Shown here: positions 1 through 9,095 of the stretch, one piece after another
Position numbering within the stretch: position 1 is the stretch's first letter
Layout: each line of letters starts with the position of its first letter
Assembly: GCA_012960535.1 (NCBI GenBank)
Contig: DUBB01000012.1
Span: forward strand, 1 to 64,000
Direction: 5' to 3'
DNA: 64,000 nucleotides
From: Gammaproteobacteria bacterium
GTDB lineage: Bacteria > Pseudomonadota > Gammaproteobacteria > Pseudomonadales > Azotimanducaceae
The notes under the pieces: generated by a model
Seen by the model: the letters and a program-made list of their open reading frames with translations, nothing else
Databases searched by the model: none
What the model was told of the DNA's origin: nothing
Translations under genes and position numbers: made by a program

Positions 1-2771
1 AGGTAATCACCATCATCAAGCGTCTGGATTTCTGCTGCGCCATCGTAGGTGGGTGGCAGCGTATAGATGTAGGTGTACAGGTTCTGCCATTCAGTCCATA
101 GCTGGGCATTGTTCTGGGCTCTAGCCTGTACCGTATATTGATTGTATTGACCAACAGCTGGCGCAAAGAAGGTGCGACTAAAGCCGGCTTCCGGATAGGG
201 ATCACCTGATACGCCATTGAGGTCAGACAATGCATTCTCCAGGCCGGTATGGATCTGGGAAACACCGGATTCCGGATCGGTAATACCAGATATAGTGAGT
301 TGTACCGCTACAGGAGTGGTGATAACAGCCCCATTCTCGGGTCCATCGTCGATTGTTACCGTGACCGCAGAAAAGTCAGGTGGGGTGACATCGTAGCCAA
401 GCAGCGTGTCATAACCACCACTAACGGTCTCTCCTGTGAGTCCTGCGTCATCCGTGGCAACAATCTGTAAGCGGTATTTCCCCGGGTCCAGGCCGGCAAA
501 TGAGAAGGTGATGGTTTCTGTCAGATCATCGGTATAGTCGTTAATTCGGTTACCCGCTGAAGTGAGGTTCACGGTGTCTCCTTGGGTCAAGGCACCCCAA
601 CTGCTACTGGCTGCATTATATTGCTGGTACCAAAAGGTGATACTGGCCAAGCCGCTATCGTCCGCTGCCCACAGGTAGAGGTTTCTGTCTTCGGTGGAGT
701 GGTAGACCTCATAATCAAACAGGCCGACCAGTTCGGCAATGGGTGCAATGTTAGGGAATGGGTCAGCGCTGATGGCGCTGCCGATCCTAAGGATGCCCCA
801 GTACTCGAGTGTCGGAATAGTGACAGTCAGGCTGCCATCAGTATTGGTTGTAATAGTCAGGGTGACCGGGTCATCGTCGGCTGAAGTGGCATAGCTGGCA
901 ACAAGTGCCCCAGTGAACATGGCGGGGGTGGGCAGAGTCAAATCAAAGTTGGTATGCGTGGTTACGGCGCTGCCGGAGGCATTAAAATCATGATTCAGCA
1001 AATGGTAAACATCGGATGAATCACCGCCTGAATCGGTATAGCGTAGCACTCTTACCTTTTCCGCTGAGCTGGAAACGGCCGGGATACCACTGGGCAGGGC
1101 GCCACTCACTCCGCTTTGAATCGCTGCCAGGGTGCTGCTTACTATTACTGGGTCATTGGCATTGGCTTTGGCTGTGTACATGTAAGACGCCCAGGTGTCC
1201 AGGGATATGACCTGGATACTGCCACTGCCGATGGTCTGGCTACCTACGGTATTAAAAAGGGTCTGATAGTCAAGGGCGCCGTTACCCCTGCTGCTGCTCT
1301 TATCGTTACCGAGTTCATCGTAGCGCAGCACGTTAGCGCCAATGATCAATAGCTTGCCACCCGCGCTGACGTATTCAATGAGTTGAGAAAATTGGTTGTC
1401 TGTTACCTGAATCGTTTCAGCGGCGATCACCAGGGCATAATCTGATACATCGGCCGCGCTGAAGGTGTCGGCCCTGGCCAGGTCATCAGCAGCGAAGGCT
1501 ACATCGTAATTAATGTTCAGATCGGCCATAAGATAGCCCAGGCCCAGATACCAGTAGTGCTGGCCACCAATCATAGCGTCATTACCCGTGGCCAGGCCAA
1601 CGTTGTGCTCGAGAGTAGCCTGCGGATAGAAAATCCCAACTTCGCTGGTGGGTTGCAGATCCAATTGATCCTGAAAGCGGTAAGCCAGTCTTGCAATCGG
1701 GGCTGTATCCGGATAGTCATCGCGCCAGTCGGCGACGCCATTATTGGCGATGTTTGATGCCAGGTAGACTGATTGTACGGCAGTACTGGTGTTTGGCGGC
1801 TGGTTCCAGGACTCGAAGCGTTTGTCAAAACTTTTGAGGCCAGCTCTGAATACCGGCTCCAGGGTATGGCCATCTTCGTAGTTCCAGGTAACACCTTGAA
1901 ACCAGGTCTCGCCCAGATTACCTGAGCTCAGGTCGATTGAGTTCCAGCGGCCTGCAGGTGTATGAAAAAAGCCATAACGATTAAAATAGAATTCAATTTC
2001 CCTGCCCAGTTCCTGTTCAGCATAAGCGTTAACGGTCTGAATTAGCGTGTTCGTTATCTCTCTTTCACGATAATTATTAAAAGCACGCCAGAGCCGAAAA
2101 TGCGCGCTCTCATTGGTTTTGGAAGCATAATAGCTACTGGTAGTGACACCCTTAGCTTCAAGGTACTGCCGGTAGTCGAAGCTGCTAGCGTCGATGGATT
2201 GGCCGAAGATCTCAGTTAGTTTGGTATCGGTGTAGCCTTTAGTAACGATTAACCAGGTATTAAAGGCGGTCAGGCTGTCTGCATCGAAAGAACCCATACC
2301 GCCGGGGGCACCATGGATATCATATTCAATTCCGTCAACGCCAGCATCGACATAGGCGCTTGCAGCAGCGATCGCCGCGGCCATAGCAAGACTGTTGGTA
2401 ATGTTGATTTCAGTGGTAGTGGTGCCTTCGACGTTGACCCGTAAGGCTGCCTCCGGCGTGGTGCCACCGTCAAAATACGGCGTGATCTGGCCAAAATGCG
2501 TGTAGGCCAGGTATTTTTGACCTCTGCTGCGATACCAGGCGATGTCGGGGGCAATATCTAACGCTGTTCTGGAAGAATCGATCTCGCTGGTGGCATCCAG
2601 TCTGATGGTCGTTAACACCCCATTTTCAACTGCCTCATAGCCACGCCGATTGGACAGGCCTTGTGACTCAAAGCCTCTTAACAGGAGACCTTCGGGTTTC
2701 GGTGCGGCGGCATCAGACAATGGACCGTAGAACAACAGAAGTGCTGCTAGAACGGGGAACTGTATTTTCAA
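1..2771 (-). CDS. Secreted glycoside-hydrolase-like multidomain protein (C-terminus beyond window)
   Basis: The reading frame is open from a TTG at 2771 to the left edge, about 923 residues with no stop. The TTG is chosen because AGGAGGT lies 8 bases upstream and the first 25 residues form a signal peptide (KIQFPVLAALLLFYG, then AAAP). Residues about 30-400 resemble a TIM-barrel glycosidase, with the acidic strand-end motif VDGIEYDIHG near residues 145-154. Residues about 400-480 look like the glutamine-amidotransferase-like domain found behind GH42-type barrels (ADTFSAADVSDYALVIAAE, then SAGGKLLIIGANVL). From about residue 680 on there are Ig/cadherin-like beta segments. It is probably exported and acts on a polysaccharide or glycoside. 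Family and substrate cannot be fixed by eye, and no neighbour in the window is co-transcribed with it. Confidence 0.7.
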   Translation of the reverse strand, partial: MKIQFPVLAALLLFYGPLSDAAAPKPEGLLLRGFESQGLSNRRGYEAVENGVLTTIRLDATSEIDSSRTALDIAPDIAWYRSRGQKYLAYTHFGQITPYFDGGTTPEAALRVNVEGTTTTEINITNSLAMAAAIAAASAYVDAGVDGIEYDIHGAPGGMGSFDADSLTAFNTWLIVTKGYTDTKLTEIFGQSIDASSFDYRQYLEAKGVTTSSYYASKTNESAHFRLWRAFNNYREREITNTLIQTVNAYAEQELGREIEFYFNRYGFFHTPAGRWNSIDLSSGNLGETWFQGVTWNYEDGHTLEPVFRAGLKSFDKRFESWNQPPNTSTAVQSVYLASNIANNGVADWRDDYPDTAPIARLAYRFQDQLDLQPTSEVGIFYPQATLEHNVGLATGNDAMIGGQHYWYLGLGYLMADLNINYDVAFAADDLARADTFSAADVSDYALVIAAETIQVTDNQFSQLIEYVSAGGKLLIIGANVLRYDELGNDKSSSRGNGALDYQTLFNTVGSQTIGSGSIQVISLDTWASYMYTAKANANDPVIVSSTLAAIQSGVSGALPSGIPAVSSSAEKVRVLRYTDSGGDSSDVYHLLNHDFNASGSAVTTHTNFDLTLPTPAMFTGALVASYATSADDDPVTLTITTNTDGSLTVTIPTLEYWGILRIGSAISADPFPNIAPIAELVGLFDYEVYHSTEDRNLYLWAADDSGLASITFWYQQYNAASSSWGALTQGDTVNLTSAGNRINDYTDDLTETITFSFAGLDPGKYRLQIVATDDAGLTGETVSGGYDTLLGYDVTPPDFSAVTVTIDDGPENGAVITTPVAVQLTISGITDPESGVSQIHTGLENALSDLNGVSGDPYPEAGFSRTFFAPAVGQYNQYTVQARAQNNAQLWTEWQNLYTYIYTLPPTYDGAAEIQTLDDGDY

Positions 2772-2859
2772 TGAGCTGACCTCCTGATTAGTGGATCAGG
2801 CACTATCATAATTAGATCAAGGCTTATCCACGAGCCTGGCCTGAATTGACGGTTCCTGA

Positions 2860-2890
2860 TTGACTCTTGCAGCCATTTACTTGCTATGAT
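2860..2890 (+). promoter_or_regulatory. Possible sigma70 promoter with extended -10 for the hotdog-protein gene
   Basis: TTGACT at 2860-2865 and TATGAT at 2885-2890 are separated by 19 bases. A TG one base upstream of the hexamer makes an extended -10, which could offset the long spacer. It lies in the gap between the divergent glycosidase and hotdog genes and points at the latter, 145 bases from its start. It was called by eye only. Confidence 0.3.
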
Positions 2891-3035
2891 AGAACATTAT
2901 ATTCATAAAGTAAGCCATTGATGTCAATGGCTTAGGTTGCGGTTGAAACAGTTTATCTGACTGACTTGGCATTAACGCGCGACAAGGTTAGGGTTAACTT
3001 AAGATTCCTCTTCAACTTACTGCAAGGAGCGTTCT

Positions 3036-3911
3036 ATGGCGGCCATGTTCTCATTCACTGAAGAGCAAGATGTCCTGATTGGTCCGGTCAGGACACCGAG
3101 AAATAGTGCCATCAGTGCAGGCGCTGGTAGTATCCATGATCAGGCCACCGCACAGAAGCTTGGTTTCAGAGGGGGTACCGTCGCCGGTTCTTTACACATG
3201 GAGCAGTTTTCGCCTTTGCTTATCGAAGCTTTAGGTGATGACTGGCTGTCAACTGGCAGTATGTCGTTGTATTTCAGGTACGCTACCACTGACGGGGAGC
3301 CCGTACAGGCAGCAGTTAATCGTCCAGGAGCAGCGCACAATCAGGTTGATATCTGGATGGATGATCCCGCTGGTAACCGAGTCTGCGATGGCACTGCCAG
3401 TGTCGGTGACATCGATAGGTCATCTGCAGTTCGTAAAAGAATTGCAGCGGTACCTGAACCGCAAGATCTTAGAATTCTTGCCAATGTTGAAGTCGGAAAA
3501 GCAGGCCCCTTGGTTGCGTCGAGCATAGAGCAGGCAGGTCTTGATGCCAGGCTCGCGGTCATCACGGAACCGCTGGAGGCATATACTGTCGCAGGGCTGT
3601 TTGGTCGCAGAATCATGACCCCGGCACTACAGGTGCAAGCCATGCGCCCCGGCGAGGCAGCGCTTCTACCTAGGGATGGTAGTTATGGTGTGGGTTTATT
3701 TGGTGCCATCGAACTACAGCAGGTGAATGGCCCAGCTTTTGTAGATTATTCTTACGAAACTTTCGCCAAAGTCCTTGCAGTCGGCGAAACACCGAAAACC
3801 GAATACTATTACTACGAGGCTACATTGCTTGACCCAAAAAGTGACCAGACAGTGATGACAATGCTGATGATGATTCGCTTTATGAAAGCGTCGTCTCCTC
3901 TATGGCATTAG
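3036..3911 (+). CDS. MaoC/hotdog-fold family protein
   Basis: This 291-residue soluble protein resembles the MaoC-like dehydratase/thioesterase superfamily. The stretch GFRGGTVAGSLHMEQF near residues 43-58 matches the hotdog segment in which a Gly-rich turn precedes the long central helix, and the aromatic-rich segment YSYETFAKVLAVGETPKTE near 227-245 resembles the C-terminal hotdog strand region. Its length fits a double-hotdog protein. The first ATG is used because GGAGCG lies 7-12 bases upstream; a second ATG three codons on is possible. A role in acyl-CoA or related small-acid metabolism is inferred from the fold only, and the substrate is unknown. It is followed by 328 bases without a gene, so it is probably monocistronic. 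Confidence 0.55.
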   Translation: MAAMFSFTEEQDVLIGPVRTPRNSAISAGAGSIHDQATAQKLGFRGGTVAGSLHMEQFSPLLIEALGDDWLSTGSMSLYFRYATTDGEPVQAAVNRPGAAHNQVDIWMDDPAGNRVCDGTASVGDIDRSSAVRKRIAAVPEPQDLRILANVEVGKAGPLVASSIEQAGLDARLAVITEPLEAYTVAGLFGRRIMTPALQVQAMRPGEAALLPRDGSYGVGLFGAIELQQVNGPAFVDYSYETFAKVLAVGETPKTEYYYYEATLLDPKSDQTVMTMLMMIRFMKASSPLWH

Positions 3912-4239
3912 GCTAAAGCCCTAAGGTGGAGTTGGCAGTGGCGGTCACTGATTGTGGCCTTTGCCTCCAATTTTGTTACCTAAGGGAATGAGCCTCTACC
4001 AGACCACGGAATTTGCCTTGGGATCGCTGGCACGGCCGGTCTATCGGCGCTGTAATTTTTTTATCTATGCAGTATGTTCTGATCAGACTGTGGGTTACAG
4101 TGGCTGAACGCGATTGGATTGCGTTGCTGAGTAAAATCAAGATAAGTAGGCCAGTTTAGACGAGATCAAGCCTCAATGACACGGGGCGTTTAAGCCTTAT
4201 TGTCAGGCCAATGTTTAACGAATGTGAACGAGGTTAACG
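3912..4239. other. Gene-free gap between hotdog and amidohydrolase genes
   Basis: No coding frame is supported here. A short inverted repeat (GGCTAAAGCC, 3911-3920) sits right after the upstream stop without a T-run. A 4-bp GCCG/CGGC stem at 4035-4048 is followed by seven T at 4056-4062 and might be a weak terminator. Nothing else is recognised. Confidence 0.4.
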
Positions 4240-5910
4240 ATGCTGGATTTAAGAATATCTGATGTCAATATTGTCGATGGTACCGGTAAACCCGGTTTCC
4301 ATGGGGCAGTAGGGATTAGCGATGGTTTAATTTCCGAAGTTGGCAAGCAAGTCGGCAAGGCAAAAAGAGAAATCAAGGGCGCGGGGCGTTTGCTCACTCC
4401 CGGGTTTGTCGATATCCATACCCACTATGATGGCCAGGTCTGCTGGGACAAACAGCTTACGCCAAGCTGCTGGCATGGTGTCACCAGTATTGTCATGGGC
4501 AACTGCGGCGTGGGTTTTGCCCCGCTTCGTCCCGGTGATGAAGATAAACTGGTCGAATTGATGGAAAGTGTTGAGGATATCCCTGGTTCAGCCTTGCACC
4601 AGGGCCTGAGCTGGAACTGGGAATCCTATGCGGAATACCTCGATGCCATTGATACCCCTTATGTAATGGATATTGGCAGCCAAGTTCCTCATGTCGCTAT
4701 GCGTCGCTATGTCATGGCAGACAGGTGTTACGACGATGCCACGGACCAGGACATTGAGCAGATGGCGAATTTGACCCGGGAAGCACTCAGAGCCGGTGGC
4801 CTGGGCTTTTCAACCAGCCGATTTTATGGCCATGTTGATAAAGCGGGTAATCTGGTTCCGGGTACCCGTGCAGCTGCCAAGGAAATGCTGGCGTTGGGTA
4901 ATGCCTTTAAAGGCCTGGGTCACGGCACTATAGAGATCATCTCGGATTACCTGGAAAATGACGATGAATTAGAATGGATCGAGCAGATTATGCGTGATAC
5001 GGGGCGAACCGTTACCACGCTGGCATCCCCGCGTGCAGTGAAGATCTGGGAAAGAGCATCGCAACTCGAACAGCAGGGGCTTGATTTACGGCCACAGATC
5101 GGCGCTCGGCCTGCATCTATCCTGATGAGCCTGGAAGGGACGATCAATCCTCTGGCGATTTATCCCAGCTATAAAGCCATTCGCAGCTTACCCATTGAAG
5201 AGCAGGTCAAGTTGTTAAGGGATCCTTCTTTTCGAGCAAAACTAAAGGCGGATACGCCCCGGCATCATCGCAACAAGGATGCCAGAAGGTTCACCACCAG
5301 CTTTGCCGAGATGTATCCGCTGGATGAGGCTATGACGTATGAACCCACTCAAGCAGATTCTATACAAGGGCTGGCCGATACCTCGCAGCGGCATCATCTT
5401 GACGTACTGATGGATGTACTGGCGGACCGGCAACCGATTCTGTTCTTCTTTGGTGGTTATCCAGGAGACTTGAATCAGCAGTTTTCGCTCCTGAATCATG
5501 AACGCAGTGTTTTTGGTCTGTCCGATGGTGGCGCTCATTGTGGCGTGCTGTGCGATGCCAGTGTGCCAACTTACATGCTGAGCTACCTGACCCGTGATCG
5601 AACGCGGGGAGATACCATGCCCTTGGAGTTTATTGTTAACCAGATGACCCAGAGCACTGCCTCGGTTTATGGTTTACACGATAGGGGGGTTATCACTGAA
5701 GGCTACCAGGCTGATCTGAACCTGATTGATTATGATGAGCTGGCACTCGAAGCCCCGGAAATGGTTTTTGATCTGCCGAGTAATGGTAAGAGACTGATTC
5801 AGCGAGCCAGGGGTTACGCAGCTACAATCAGTCATGGCAAGGTGACTTTTGAAGATGGTGAGCCGACAGGGCAGATGCCCGGTCGATTGGTCCGTGGGGG
5901 TCGGTTATGA
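4240..5910 (+). CDS. N-acyl-D-amino-acid deacylase family amidohydrolase
   Basis: This 556-residue metal-dependent hydrolase belongs to the D-aminoacylase branch of the amidohydrolase superfamily. After a small N-terminal beta domain comes the first metal motif GFVDIHTHYDGQ (about residues 55-66), then VMGNCGVGFAPL with the Cys typical of D-aminoacylases. GHGTIEII (about 227-234) supplies a later His, and LSDGGAHCG (about 426-434) holds the late catalytic Asp. The start is backed by GAGG 10 bases upstream. Known members remove N-acyl groups from D-amino acids or cleave related cyclic amides; the substrate here is unknown. It overlaps the next gene by 4 bases (ATGA), so the two are translationally coupled. 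No signal peptide is seen. Confidence 0.85.
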   Translation: MLDLRISDVNIVDGTGKPGFHGAVGISDGLISEVGKQVGKAKREIKGAGRLLTPGFVDIHTHYDGQVCWDKQLTPSCWHGVTSIVMGNCGVGFAPLRPGDEDKLVELMESVEDIPGSALHQGLSWNWESYAEYLDAIDTPYVMDIGSQVPHVAMRRYVMADRCYDDATDQDIEQMANLTREALRAGGLGFSTSRFYGHVDKAGNLVPGTRAAAKEMLALGNAFKGLGHGTIEIISDYLENDDELEWIEQIMRDTGRTVTTLASPRAVKIWERASQLEQQGLDLRPQIGARPASILMSLEGTINPLAIYPSYKAIRSLPIEEQVKLLRDPSFRAKLKADTPRHHRNKDARRFTTSFAEMYPLDEAMTYEPTQADSIQGLADTSQRHHLDVLMDVLADRQPILFFFGGYPGDLNQQFSLLNHERSVFGLSDGGAHCGVLCDASVPTYMLSYLTRDRTRGDTMPLEFIVNQMTQSTASVYGLHDRGVITEGYQADLNLIDYDELALEAPEMVFDLPSNGKRLIQRARGYAATISHGKVTFEDGEPTGQMPGRLVRGGRL

Positions 5911-6671
5911 AACCGGTCTGTCTGGTCATTGGTGCCGGTGCCGGTATTGGTGGCAATGTCGCCCGGCGGTTCAGTGCTGAAGGTTATCATGCCTGCCTGG
6001 TCCGGCGCAGCGATCAGCAGGGCCTGGATAACCTGGTTGCGGGCATTCAGGCAGACGGGGGGTTGGCCTCCGGCTTTCTGCTAAATGCAGTTGAAGAAAA
6101 TGCCATAGAAGAAAGGGTCCTGGAAATTGAGGCCAATACAGGCCCGATTGAAGTTGCAATCTATAATCTGGGTGCGCAGATTGGTGACAGGTCATTACAG
6201 AACACTGGTTACAAAGCCTTTGAAATGGGCTGGAGGCTGGCTACGTTCGGTCTGTTCAGGCTCGCATCCGTGCTTTGCCCGTTGATGCAGGCGCGCGGTA
6301 AGGGCACCATTATTGTTACTTCAGCTACAGCAGCGGTCCGTGGTAACAGTGGCCAGCATTCGCATGCTTCTGCAATGGCTGGACGACGCATGTTATGCCA
6401 GTCTCTCAACGCTGAATTTTCTGCCAAAGGTATTCACATTGCTCATATTGTTATTGATGGCGCTGTTGATGCGCCGGATACGCTGGGTAAAATGCTGGGC
6501 CCTGAGCGGTTTCAGGAACTTAGAAATAGCCGCGGCCTGGAGCACGATGGTCTGATGCTGCCGGCCAGGATAGCGGATACCTATTACCATATCGCCCAGC
6601 AACACCGGTCTGCCTGGACTTTTGAGCTGGATATGCGTGCTTTCAGTGATCGTGCCTGGTGGAATCATTAG
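5907..6671 (+). CDS. Atypical short-chain dehydrogenase lacking the Tyr/Lys catalytic pair
   Basis: This 254-residue SDR-fold protein has a clear dinucleotide-binding motif, GAGAGIGGNVARRF, near the N-terminus. At the usual YxxxK site the sequence reads HASAMAGRR, so Tyr appears replaced by His and Lys by Met, although the preceding Ser (VTSATAAV) is kept. The C-terminal part (IHIAHIVIDGAVD, then RSAWTFELDMR) matches a known SDR subgroup that often departs from the classical triad. It is coupled by a 4-base overlap to the amidohydrolase, suggesting a shared substrate pathway. It may bind NAD(P) without acting as a normal alcohol dehydrogenase. The fold is certain; the activity is not. Confidence 0.75.
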   Translation: MKPVCLVIGAGAGIGGNVARRFSAEGYHACLVRRSDQQGLDNLVAGIQADGGLASGFLLNAVEENAIEERVLEIEANTGPIEVAIYNLGAQIGDRSLQNTGYKAFEMGWRLATFGLFRLASVLCPLMQARGKGTIIVTSATAAVRGNSGQHSHASAMAGRRMLCQSLNAEFSAKGIHIAHIVIDGAVDAPDTLGKMLGPERFQELRNSRGLEHDGLMLPARIADTYYHIAQQHRSAWTFELDMRAFSDRAWWNH

Positions 6672-6737
6672 CAATTCCAGTCAGCGCCTGTTGCAATTGA
6701 ACCCTCGATTACAAGTGGTCTTTATGCCGAACCCACT

Positions 6738-8237
6738 CTATAAGTATCGTGATCGCAGATGGTCAATGAAATAGTGTGCCTGAAGGGCTTCTCCAGTGGC
6801 TTCTCGCATCAATTCATCTGTGCTCAGAAGGCAGCCTTTCTGCCAGATATTAACGGCCAGCCAGTTAAAGATCGGTTCCAGTTCCAATCGACCGACAAGA
6901 TCGGCAGCATGGGGTATCGCTTGAACCACCGCATGATGTAACTGGGCGGCGTTCATGGCACCCAGGGTATAGGATGGGAAATAGCCGATAGCACCGGATG
7001 GCCAGTGGATATCCTGCATTGGACCATCCTGGTAATTTCCTCGGGTATCTAATCCCAGGTATTTGAGCATGGCCTCATCCCAGCGTTCCGGAATATCGGC
7101 TACCGTGGTTCTGCCGAGAATAACATCTCTTTCGATCTCATATCTGAGAATGACATGAAGGGGGTAGGTAACCTCATCTGCATTAACCCGAATGAGACTC
7201 GGTTGTACCTGGGTGTAGATGCTATGCAGATTTTCGGCGTTAAAAGCAGGGTCGGTACCGAGATGTTTGCTTACCATGGGTTGAATGGCATCGACAAAGG
7301 CCTTGGAGCGAGCCATCTGCATCTCAAAGAACAAACTCTGACTTTCATGAATGGACATGCCCATGGAATGGCCAACCGGTTTGAAGCGCCAGTCTCGATT
7401 CAAACCTGTTTCGTATCGCGAATGACCTGTTTCATGAATGGTCGCCATGATGCTTTCCAGCACATTGTTCTCGTCAATGCGTGATGTGATGCGGCTGTCA
7501 TCACTGACACCACCGGAGAACGGGTGAAGGGTTTCATCGAGCCGTCCTGCTTCAAAGTCAAAACCCAGTACGCTCATGATGTCTCTGGAAAGTGCAAGCT
7601 GGGTTAACCTGGGTACTGGCTGTGATGGCAGCAGCGGAGCCGACAAGCGCTGCTGTCGTGCCATTATGCGGTTCTGCAGGTCTGGCAGGACCGTTTTCAG
7701 TTGGTTGAAAAATGTATCAACTTTAGCCAGACGGGTGCCCGGGTCAAACAGGTCCAGCAGCGCATCATAATCATTCTGGTAGCCCTGTTCATCTGCAAGC
7801 GCCGTATTCAGTGCCTGGGCTTTTTCTCTACTGAGGTCAAAAACCTTCTCCAGCAACGGTTGGAAATCAAGCCAGTTATTACTACTGCGATAACTTCTCC
7901 AGGCGTGCTGGCATTCGTTTGTGGCCATGACTTCGGCCTCTATCAGCTCTCCTGGAACTGCCACAGCCGTTTTCCAGGCCCGCGTCATCTCGCGGAGGTT
8001 CCCCTGTTGCCAGGTTTCAAGGCTCAGCTTATCGTCTTCTGCTGCATCAAAAAGATCGCTGAGTGAGTCCTGCTGTAGTATTTCGGTTGCTATGACAGAT
8101 AGCTCAGCCATAGCTCGTCCTCGGGCGTCGTTGCCTTTGGGCGGCATCATGACCTGCTGGTCCCAGCCGAGCATGGCGCTGGCATGGTCTAGTTGGGCCA
8201 GACGATAAAATGTTTTCTCAAGTTGTTGGTAGCTCAT
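6738..8237 (-). CDS. M32 family metallocarboxypeptidase (Taq carboxypeptidase type)
   Basis: This 499-residue, almost wholly helical cytosolic peptidase has the usual length of family M32. The zinc motif HETGH lies in ATIHETGHSRYETGLNRDW (about residues 264-282). The family Glu ligand region follows as HESQSLFFEMQMARS, and further conserved pieces are seen (ILRYEIERDVI and GYFPSYTLGAMNAAQ). M32 enzymes release C-terminal residues one at a time from peptides with broad specificity. It stands alone between a convergent SDR gene and a divergent small exported protein. No signal peptide is present. Family assignment is firm. Confidence 0.93.
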   Translation of the reverse strand: MSYQQLEKTFYRLAQLDHASAMLGWDQQVMMPPKGNDARGRAMAELSVIATEILQQDSLSDLFDAAEDDKLSLETWQQGNLREMTRAWKTAVAVPGELIEAEVMATNECQHAWRSYRSSNNWLDFQPLLEKVFDLSREKAQALNTALADEQGYQNDYDALLDLFDPGTRLAKVDTFFNQLKTVLPDLQNRIMARQQRLSAPLLPSQPVPRLTQLALSRDIMSVLGFDFEAGRLDETLHPFSGGVSDDSRITSRIDENNVLESIMATIHETGHSRYETGLNRDWRFKPVGHSMGMSIHESQSLFFEMQMARSKAFVDAIQPMVSKHLGTDPAFNAENLHSIYTQVQPSLIRVNADEVTYPLHVILRYEIERDVILGRTTVADIPERWDEAMLKYLGLDTRGNYQDGPMQDIHWPSGAIGYFPSYTLGAMNAAQLHHAVVQAIPHAADLVGRLELEPIFNWLAVNIWQKGCLLSTDELMREATGEALQAHYFIDHLRSRYL

Positions 8238-8423
8238 CGCGGGATATCTTTTGCTCTAGGGTGACTGAGGGCTTCAGTATCAGGTGACTGCTGTTGTGTT
8301 GCAATAGCCCAGGTCGGGGTCACGCCAGATCAGGTAAGACCCAATCGGCCCGCTGATGATTCAGCATTGGTTTGGGTTTAGAATGGGCGACTGGTCCAGC
8401 ACACCCACACCACAAAGGAAAAC

Positions 8424-8918
8424 ATGATGCGAACACTTATCCTGCTGATGCTTCTTGGTAGTCTGGCTGTGAATGCCAGCCAGGTTCCGACTGCGGTTGA
8501 TGAATTGCTAGATGGCTTTCATCAGGCAGCAGCTGAAAGTAATTTTGATGATTATTTTGGTAGATTTGCCGATAACGCTTATTTTCTGGGAACAGATGCT
8601 GGTGAAAGATGGTCAGTTACTGAATTCAAGGCATATGCCAGGGCGGCTTTCATGGAGAGAAGAGGCTGGAAGTATGATGTGGTTCAGCGAAATATTGAGA
8701 CCAGAGCGAACCTGCAACTATTCTGGTTCGATGAAATCCTGTTTAACCAGAAACTTGGACGATGCCGGGGCACGGGTGTTATTGTCAGGGAGGAGGGTGA
8801 ATGGAAGATAGCGCACTACAGTCTCAGCATGCTGATCCCGAATGAAATAGCCGCTGCTGTTGCCATCCAGACTAAGAAGGTGGACGCAGGTTCTGAACGG
8901 GATCGCAAGCTCAAGTGA
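8424..8918 (+). CDS. Exported NTF2/SnoaL-like protein (DUF4440-like)
   Basis: This 164-residue protein has an N-terminal signal peptide (MMRTLILLMLLGSLAVNAS, cleavage probably after NAS). The mature part is one NTF2-like alpha+beta barrel: the helix DELLDGFHQAAAESNFDDYF, then YFGRFADNAYFLGTDAGERW, and near the end the strand pair GTGVIVREEGEWKIAHYSLS. This order is typical of DUF4440/SnoaL_3 proteins of the periplasm. AAAGGAAAA precedes the ATG. Family members have varied or unknown functions, and no catalytic residue can be named. It is not tightly linked to either neighbour. Confidence 0.75.
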   Translation: MMRTLILLMLLGSLAVNASQVPTAVDELLDGFHQAAAESNFDDYFGRFADNAYFLGTDAGERWSVTEFKAYARAAFMERRGWKYDVVQRNIETRANLQLFWFDEILFNQKLGRCRGTGVIVREEGEWKIAHYSLSMLIPNEIAAAVAIQTKKVDAGSERDRKLK

Positions 8919-9095
8919 GTCTCGCCGACTGTAACTCTGACGCGCTGCTTTCTTAACCACGCAGTCTATTGGCTATGGGAAGAAGTCAGCGTGATTGGAA
9001 CGCTGCGCCGCAAAGGCTGGCCATGAGCAGGTTTATTAGATTGCCATACAGCAATATCCATATCAGATGTAAGACAACATGCAAGGGAGTCAATA

